A DNA stretch of 64,000 bases from Borreliella bissettiae DN127. GTDB taxonomy: Bacteria > Spirochaetota > Spirochaetia > Borreliales > Borreliaceae. Each line of letters starts with the position of its first letter. Position 1 is the first letter of the stretch. The stretch covers positions 434,001-498,000 of the forward strand of contig NC_015921.1 in NCBI RefSeq assembly GCF_000222305.1, read 5' to 3'. The notes beneath the pieces were generated by a model. That model saw only the letters and a program-made list of their open reading frames with translations. It did no database searches and had not been told where the DNA came from. Shown piece by piece: positions 63,736 through 64,000 of this stretch. A program made the translations under genes and the position numbers.

Positions 63736-64000
63736 GTGGCAAGATCTATTAAAAAAGGGCCTTTTATAGAAAAGAGTCTTTATCAAAAAGTTTTATCATC
63801 TTTTGGAAGTGAGAAGAGGGTTGTTATTAAAACTTACTCCAGATCTTCAACAATAATTCCTGAGATGGTAAGTCTTACTATATCTGTTTACAATGGCAAA
63901 ACTTTTATACCTATTTATATTACTGAGGATCTTGTAGGGCATAAGCTTGGCGAGTTTTCACCTACAAGGATTTTTAGGGGGCATGCTAAGTCAGACAAAA
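63736..64000 (+). CDS. rpsS: 30S ribosomal protein S19 (3' end beyond window)
   Basis: First 88 codons of S19: MARSIKKGPFIEKSL at the start, then IIPEMVSLTISVYNGKTFIP and GHKLGEFSPTRIFRGHAK. It starts at GTG (63736) with AGGAGA upstream, 9 nt after rplB. Only a few C-terminal codons lie outside the window. Confidence 0.96.
   Translation, partial: MARSIKKGPFIEKSLYQKVLSSFGSEKRVVIKTYSRSSTIIPEMVSLTISVYNGKTFIPIYITEDLVGHKLGEFSPTRIFRGHAKSDK

Overview
The window is a piece of a Lyme-group Borrelia (Borreliella, B. burgdorferi sensu lato) chromosome around its replication origin. The evidence is the very AT-rich DNA, a lone 16S rRNA gene separated from two tandem 23S-5S units, a parA-parZ-parB / gyrA-gyrB / dnaA / dnaN core, and gene order that matches my memory of strain B31 from about BB0420 to BB0482. 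The exact species cannot be fixed from the sequence alone. I see no CRISPR array, insertion sequence or prophage.

Layout. 1-6080: two near-identical 23S units (the first cut by the window edge) with one complete 5S gene between them, all on the minus strand; each 23S has its own promoter. 6198-9239: the unusual 16S-23S spacer, with a HAD phosphatase, a 3-methyladenine DNA glycosylase, a plus-strand tRNA-Ile with its own promoter, a decayed 16S pseudogene and tRNA-Ala. 9404-10940: the functional 16S gene, flanked by a processing stem. 11151-16845: nucleotide and RNA-modification genes, then the partition locus (parA, parZ, parB and one perfect parS site). 16871-24648: gyrA, gyrB, dnaA, a probable oriC, dnaN and a DciA-like helicase-loader gene. 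24740-29949: rpmH-rnpA-yidC-jag, a sugar-nucleotide epimerase and class II aldolase. 30372-37191: a minus-strand block with aspS, an antiporter fused to a PTS EIIA domain, an HPr protein, hpf, rpoN and two half-size chromate transporters. 37416-46949: a MscS channel, a glycolipid glycosyltransferase, holA, lipoproteins, uvrC and a surface/periplasmic LamG-Fn3 protein with a TPR partner. 45981-47297: four tRNAs and the SRP RNA. 47532-56858: dnaX-ebfC, ndk, lptC-lptA-lptB, pgeF, a NIF3 gene, lspA, a degenerate YmdB and murA. 57445-59291: a MATE exporter and a small lipoprotein. 59710-64000: tuf and the start of the S10 ribosomal operon, running off the edge inside rpsS.

How it works together. 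Most genes right of dnaN are on the plus strand, and strand composition changes near dnaA-dnaN, as expected if replication starts there and runs both ways. Replication (dnaA, dnaN, holA, dnaX, gyrase, DciA-like), partition (ParA/ParZ/ParB/parS), ribosome production (rRNA, tuf, S10 operon), protein export (SRP RNA, YidC, LspA) and envelope building (MurA, Lpt-like genes, glycolipid synthase) all lie close to the origin.

Most noteworthy items: the truncated, decaying second 16S gene; the EIIA-antiporter fusion beside HPr, hpf and rpoN; a perfectly symmetric divergent promoter at a tRNA-Arg gene; a DnaA-trio-like tract at the likely origin; a YmdB-family protein that has lost nearly all metal ligands; an Lpt export set in a genus known for lacking LPS; and several genes whose -10 box sits so close to the start codon that their mRNAs should be leaderless.
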